In this document: piece after piece, positions 60,506 to 64,000 of the stretch
Layout: every line of letters begins with the position of its first letter
How positions within the stretch are numbered: position 1 is the first letter of the stretch
Source: UBA4416 sp044238845
GTDB taxonomy: Bacteria > Bacteroidota > Bacteroidia > B-17B0 > Aurantibacillaceae
DNA: 64,000 nucleotides
Assembly: GCA_044238845.1 (NCBI GenBank)
Contig: JBIICN010000019.1
Coordinates: forward strand, 1 to 64,000
Direction of reading: 5' to 3'
The notes under the pieces: model-generated
Seen by the model: only the letters and a program-made list of their open reading frames with translations
Databases searched by the model: none
Told to the model about the DNA's origin: nothing
Translations under genes and position numbers: made by a program

Positions 60506-61525
60506 ATGACGAATTTAAAATTTGCAATCGTTGGATGCGGCCGAATTGCAGAAAGACATGCTGAACATATCATCAAACAATCTCAATTAGTTGCAGTTTG
60601 CGACCCAAATGAAGAAAGAAGAAATTTATTTGCTCAAAAATTTGGATGCAAAACCTATACATCAATTGATGAATTATTACAACATGAAAAGAACTTAGAC
60701 CTTGTTTCTATTTGTTCTCCAAATGGATTACATGCCGAACATAGCATCAAAGTATTAAGAGCTGGTATACATGTTTTATGCGAAAAACCAATGGCTATAA
60801 ATGTTGCTGATTGTCAATTAATGATTGAAGAAGCCGAAAAAGCAAACAAGCATTTGTTTATTGTAAAACAAAACAGATTTAATAAACCAATTGCTGCGCT
60901 AAAAAAAGTGATAGACGAAGGTAAACTTGGTAAAATTATAAACGTTCAATTAAATTGTTTTTGGAATAGAAACGACCAGTATTATGAATCCTCTGAATGG
61001 AAAGGAAAAAAAAACTTAGATGGTGGTACATTATTTACTCAGTTTAGCCATTTTGTGGATTTATTATATTGGATGGTGGGAGATGTTAAACAATGCCATG
61101 CCATCGTAAAAAATTTCATGCACCAGCATAATGTGGAGTTTGAAGATACTGGCGTAATTATTTTAGAATTTAAAAATGGCGCCATAGGTAGCATTAATTA
61201 CACAGTAAATAGTTATGGAAAAAACATGGAAGGATCTATTACTGTATTTGGCGAAAAAGGGACTGTAAAAGTGGGGGGCCAATATTTAAATGTGTTAGAA
61301 CATCAATCTATCGAAAATTACGTCATGAATGTTCCAGTCGAAACTAAACCAGCCAATGATTATGGCTACTACCAAGGCTCCATGTCTAATCATGATAGCG
61401 TTTATGAAAACATAATAGATGTACTTACTAACAATGGACATGTAGCAACTAATGGGCTCGAAGGCTTAAAAACGGTTGAAATCATTGAAAATATTTATAA
61501 ATTAGCTAAATCTAACAATGGTTAG
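60506..61525 (+). CDS. Gfo/Idh/MocA family NAD-dependent sugar oxidoreductase
   Basis: A 339-residue enzyme. N-terminal Rossmann motif FAIVGCGRIAERHAEHI and the catalytic segment CEKPMAIN (Cys92, Lys94) are clear. Together with the aminotransferase immediately downstream it fits the WlbA/WlbC-type pair, which converts a UDP-GlcNAcA-like sugar to its 3-keto and then 3-amino form; the exact sugar is inferred. Eight bases after asnB. Confidence 0.88.
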   Translation: MTNLKFAIVGCGRIAERHAEHIIKQSQLVAVCDPNEERRNLFAQKFGCKTYTSIDELLQHEKNLDLVSICSPNGLHAEHSIKVLRAGIHVLCEKPMAINVADCQLMIEEAEKANKHLFIVKQNRFNKPIAALKKVIDEGKLGKIINVQLNCFWNRNDQYYESSEWKGKKNLDGGTLFTQFSHFVDLLYWMVGDVKQCHAIVKNFMHQHNVEFEDTGVIILEFKNGAIGSINYTVNSYGKNMEGSITVFGEKGTVKVGGQYLNVLEHQSIENYVMNVPVETKPANDYGYYQGSMSNHDSVYENIIDVLTNNGHVATNGLEGLKTVEIIENIYKLAKSNNG

Positions 61526-61567
61526 AAATAACTGATTTATAACCCTATTTATTTGATTGAAGTTCTA

Positions 61568-62674
61568 ATGAATGTTCCTTTTTTAAATTTAAAAGCTCAA
61601 TACTCAAATCTTAAACCCGAAATAGATAAAGCCATTGCTGATGTAATTAGTGATACGGCTTTTATTAAAGGAAAATACGTTGATCTATTTGAAAAAGAAT
61701 TTGCTAATGCTTATAAAGTAAAGCATTGCATTGGAGTTGCCAATGGCACCGATGCCATTTATATAATTCTTAAAATGCTTGGAATTGGTTCTGGCGACGA
61801 AGTAATTACGGTGGCAAATACCTGGATTTCGAGTTCAGAAACCATCACTCAAGCAGGAGCAAAACCAGTTTTTATAGATATTGAACCAGATTATTATTGT
61901 ATTGACATTTCAAAAATTGAAGAGAAAATAAACTCAAATACGAAGGCCATTGTCGCTGTTCATTTATTTGGTCAATCTAATAATATACTTGAATTAAAAG
62001 CCTTATGCGAAAAACATAACTTATTTTTAATTGAAGACTGTGCTCAATCTCACTTTAGTGAATTTAAACAACAACATGTGGGCACATTTGGCATTGCCTC
62101 AACATTTAGTTTTTATCCAGGTAAAAACTTGGGTGCGTATGGCGATGCTGGAGCAATTTTAACCAATAATGATGAATTAGCAGTAAAAATGCGTATGTAT
62201 GCCGCTCATGGTTCATTAGTTAAACATCAACATGAAATAGAAGGCATCAATTCTCGATTAGATGGATTGCAAGCAGCCATCTTATCTGCTAAACTTCCAC
62301 ATATCAAAAAATGGAATGAGCAACGTATACAACATGCTGCACTTTATTCTGATTTATTAAAAGACATTAATGAAATCGTAACTCCATCTGTAAGAGCCAA
62401 TACAAAACATACCTTTCATTTGTACGTTATACGAACTAAAAAAAGAAATGAATTGCAAGCATTTTTAAAAGAACAAGGTATTGAAACTCAAATCCACTAT
62501 CCAGTTCCCTTACCATTCGTAAAGGCATACCAATACTTAAATCATCGGCCTACTGATTTTCCAGTTGCTTATCAATATCAATCGGAAATATTATCGCTGC
62601 CAATGTATCCCGAATTAACGAATGAAGAAATACATTTTGTGGTTTCGAAAATTAAAGCGTTTTTTTCAAAATAA
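61568..62674 (+). CDS. DegT/DnrJ/EryC1/StrS aminotransferase (second)
   Basis: A 368-residue PLP enzyme. I use the ATG at 61568 (MNVPFLNLKAQYSNLKPEIDKAI), the usual start of this family, instead of a TTG 15 bases earlier. VANGTDAIYIIL, EDCAQSHFSEF and the PLP Lys186 in FYPGKNLGAYGDAG are visible. The latter motif is that of WlbC/FdtB-like C3 aminotransferases. Follows the Gfo/Idh enzyme. Overlaps the next gene by one base. Confidence 0.9.
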   Translation: MNVPFLNLKAQYSNLKPEIDKAIADVISDTAFIKGKYVDLFEKEFANAYKVKHCIGVANGTDAIYIILKMLGIGSGDEVITVANTWISSSETITQAGAKPVFIDIEPDYYCIDISKIEEKINSNTKAIVAVHLFGQSNNILELKALCEKHNLFLIEDCAQSHFSEFKQQHVGTFGIASTFSFYPGKNLGAYGDAGAILTNNDELAVKMRMYAAHGSLVKHQHEIEGINSRLDGLQAAILSAKLPHIKKWNEQRIQHAALYSDLLKDINEIVTPSVRANTKHTFHLYVIRTKKRNELQAFLKEQGIETQIHYPVPLPFVKAYQYLNHRPTDFPVAYQYQSEILSLPMYPELTNEEIHFVVSKIKAFFSK

Positions 62675-63864
62675 TGAGAATAGGAATAGTGTCGGCACAT
62701 TATATGCCTGAAATTGGCTATCAGGAAGTGCATTTAGCAAAAGCATATGCTAGGCTTGGACACACCGTTAAGGTCTTTACTTCTGCCGCTAGCGTTAATT
62801 TAGGTGGAAGTATAAAAAATTTAAATTATCAAACTGGCTTAACGCATGATCCAAAATATAATTACGAAATTTTAAGATTAAAATCAGTATCCTTTAAATC
62901 AAAAGCTTTACCGTTTGGTTTAAAAAAATCAGTCGATGAATTTGAACCGGATGTATTAATTCTTTTAGGTGTTGCAAAAATGTTTCCAATGCCGCTTTTA
63001 AATAATAAATATCATAAAAAAGTCAAAATCATTTCGGTATATGGCGATGCAAAAGAATATTTAGACAGAGGCACATTAAGTCAAAAGTTTAAATCATTTA
63101 TTCATGAAGTTGGGTATTCAACTATAAAACATCCCTTATACAGAAAAGCAATAAAATATGGAGATAGATTAGTTTTAAATATCCCTGAAACGAATGATCT
63201 ATTTCATAGTTTTTTAAATACGAAATATAAGTCTGAATTTGACACGAAAAAAGTTATGTTGAATTTAGGCTACGATCCAGATGAGTATTTTTTTAATGAA
63301 CAAGATAGACAATCTGCTAGGAAAGAATTAGGCTTTAAAGAAAATGAAGTAGTTATTATAACTTCCACTAGAATTAATAAGCGCAAAAACTTAGAACAAA
63401 TTATTGAGCTTATTAGTTCACTGAACAATAAAGGATTAAATGTTAGCTACATCTTGGTTGGATTTTTAGGGGACAACTATGAAACTGAACTAAAAACATT
63501 TATCGAAAAACAAAGTGTACCAAATAAATTTAAGTGTTACCCATTCCTTAACGCCAAAGAAATACGAAAACTATATTGCGCAGCAGATACTGGTATTTGG
63601 TTAAAAGCGGCCATATCCATTCAGGAAGCTATGGGAACTGGTTTACCGGTTATTTTAGAAGATAAACCAAGTGTAAATCACTTAATAAAACATGGTGAAA
63701 ACGGATGGTTTTTCAAAAAAGACACGTTAGCAGAAACGATTGAAAAAGCAGTAAATTCATTAGTTGATCAGAAAGAAAGCAGAGAGTATTTAGTATCTCA
63801 AAATTCAAAAATGTTATCGTATGATGCGATTGCTCAAAATATTTTAGACAGTATTACTAAATAA
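62674..63864 (+). CDS. GT4-like glycosyltransferase
   Basis: A 396-residue GT-B enzyme. N-terminal GIVSAHYMPEIGYQEVHLAKAYARLGHTVKVFTS is the acceptor-domain start; VVIITSTRINKRKNLEQIIELISSLNNKG and LYCAADTGIWLKAAISIQEAMGTGLPVILE are in the C-domain. Its ATG overlaps the aminotransferase stop. Family level only. Confidence 0.85.
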   Translation: MRIGIVSAHYMPEIGYQEVHLAKAYARLGHTVKVFTSAASVNLGGSIKNLNYQTGLTHDPKYNYEILRLKSVSFKSKALPFGLKKSVDEFEPDVLILLGVAKMFPMPLLNNKYHKKVKIISVYGDAKEYLDRGTLSQKFKSFIHEVGYSTIKHPLYRKAIKYGDRLVLNIPETNDLFHSFLNTKYKSEFDTKKVMLNLGYDPDEYFFNEQDRQSARKELGFKENEVVIITSTRINKRKNLEQIIELISSLNNKGLNVSYILVGFLGDNYETELKTFIEKQSVPNKFKCYPFLNAKEIRKLYCAADTGIWLKAAISIQEAMGTGLPVILEDKPSVNHLIKHGENGWFFKKDTLAETIEKAVNSLVDQKESREYLVSQNSKMLSYDAIAQNILDSITK

Positions 63865-63865
63865 A

Positions 63866-64000
63866 ATGGAATATAAAGATTGGAAACTTTGGATTGGGTC
63901 TTTGCCATGGTATTTAAAATGGTTTGTGATACTCGTATTAATAAGACCAATTGTTGACAATTTCTATTATTTGAAAAACATTTCTCCTGTTCTATCGCCA
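63866..64000 (+). CDS. Partial membrane protein gene, window edge
   Basis: An ATG two bases after the preceding stop opens a frame of 45 codons that runs off the window: MEYKDWKLWIGSLPWYLKW is followed by a hydrophobic segment FVILVLIRPIVDNFYYL. The remaining capsule locus lacks a polymerase, and this start looks like those of O-antigen ligase/polymerase-like proteins (recalled), so Wzy is a guess. Confidence 0.5.
   Translation, partial: MEYKDWKLWIGSLPWYLKWFVILVLIRPIVDNFYYLKNISPVLSP

Noticed and set aside
1..64000. CRISPR array, tRNA, rRNA or prophage genes
   Set aside because: No regularly spaced repeats, no cloverleaf-like or rRNA-like intergenic sequence and no phage structural genes were seen; no gap is longer than about 300 bases.

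Overview
The window looks like chromosomal DNA from a member of the Bacteroidota (Flavobacteriia- or Sphingobacteriia-like). The DNA is AT-rich. Envelope proteins of Bacteroidota type are frequent: Wzi-like and TonB-receptor-like barrels, OmpA, YceI, long TPR lipoprotein-like proteins and M1 peptidases. The few clear promoters fit the Bacteroidota pattern TTG-N19..22-TAnnTTTG, Shine-Dalgarno sequences are mostly absent, and GTG/TTG starts are common. I saw no rRNA, tRNA, CRISPR array, prophage or complete insertion sequence. Gene names are assigned by reading motifs, not by database search.

Layout. 1-10 kb holds housekeeping genes: a DedA membrane protein, rhodanese, a YceI-like exported protein, a ComA-type phosphosulfolactate synthase, a TPR protein, phosphoglucosamine/phosphomannomutase, cysteine desulfurase, malate dehydrogenase and gyrB. 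10-17 kb has a TerC-type membrane protein, an outer-membrane barrel paired with a 1000-residue TPR protein, and divergently FtsE and an O6-alkylguanine methyltransferase. 17-24 kb (minus strand) is one operon of HupE-like protein, M1 peptidase, ABC permease, ABC ATPase and a second M1 peptidase. 24-28 kb has miaA, an MFS permease and an ECF-like sigma factor with its membrane anti-sigma partner. 28-31.5 kb is a three-gene signalling operon (YfiR-like, TPR, HAMP-SpoIIE phosphatase) behind a very clear promoter with two palindromes. 31.5-35.7 kb is a stress-type group: Crp/Fnr regulator, two pirins, YceI, a small membrane protein, OsmC and a CDGSH iron-sulfur protein. 35.8-41.4 kb carries envelope proteins (Wzi-like barrel, a second barrel, a SPOR-like protein, OmpA).

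41.6-64 kb is a single uninterrupted plus-strand capsule/exopolysaccharide operon that runs off the window end. It starts with a Wzc-type tyrosine autokinase and contains two related Wzx-like flippases, glycosyltransferases, two DegT-type aminotransferases, a Gfo/Idh oxidoreductase, methyltransferases, an MBOAT O-acyltransferase with its SGNH-like partner, a hexapeptide acyltransferase, an asparagine-synthetase-type amidotransferase, and at the edge the start of a membrane protein that may be the polymerase. Together these would make, decorate, flip and export a surface polysaccharide; the Wzi-like barrel at 36 kb may help attach it.

Most notable points: (1) one capsule gene is an in-frame fusion of a glycosyltransferase to a complete flippase, paralogous to the separate flippase 7 kb upstream; (2) small palindromic or GCTC/TTCGAC-type repeats are scattered through the window, one lying in frame inside the phosphosugar mutase gene and one apparently splitting a Tat-like leader from a pirin gene by a 23-bp frameshifting insertion; (3) the Wzc tail is encoded by a 6-bp tandem repeat; (4) the signalling operon and the pirin group each have a good promoter with a nearby palindrome.
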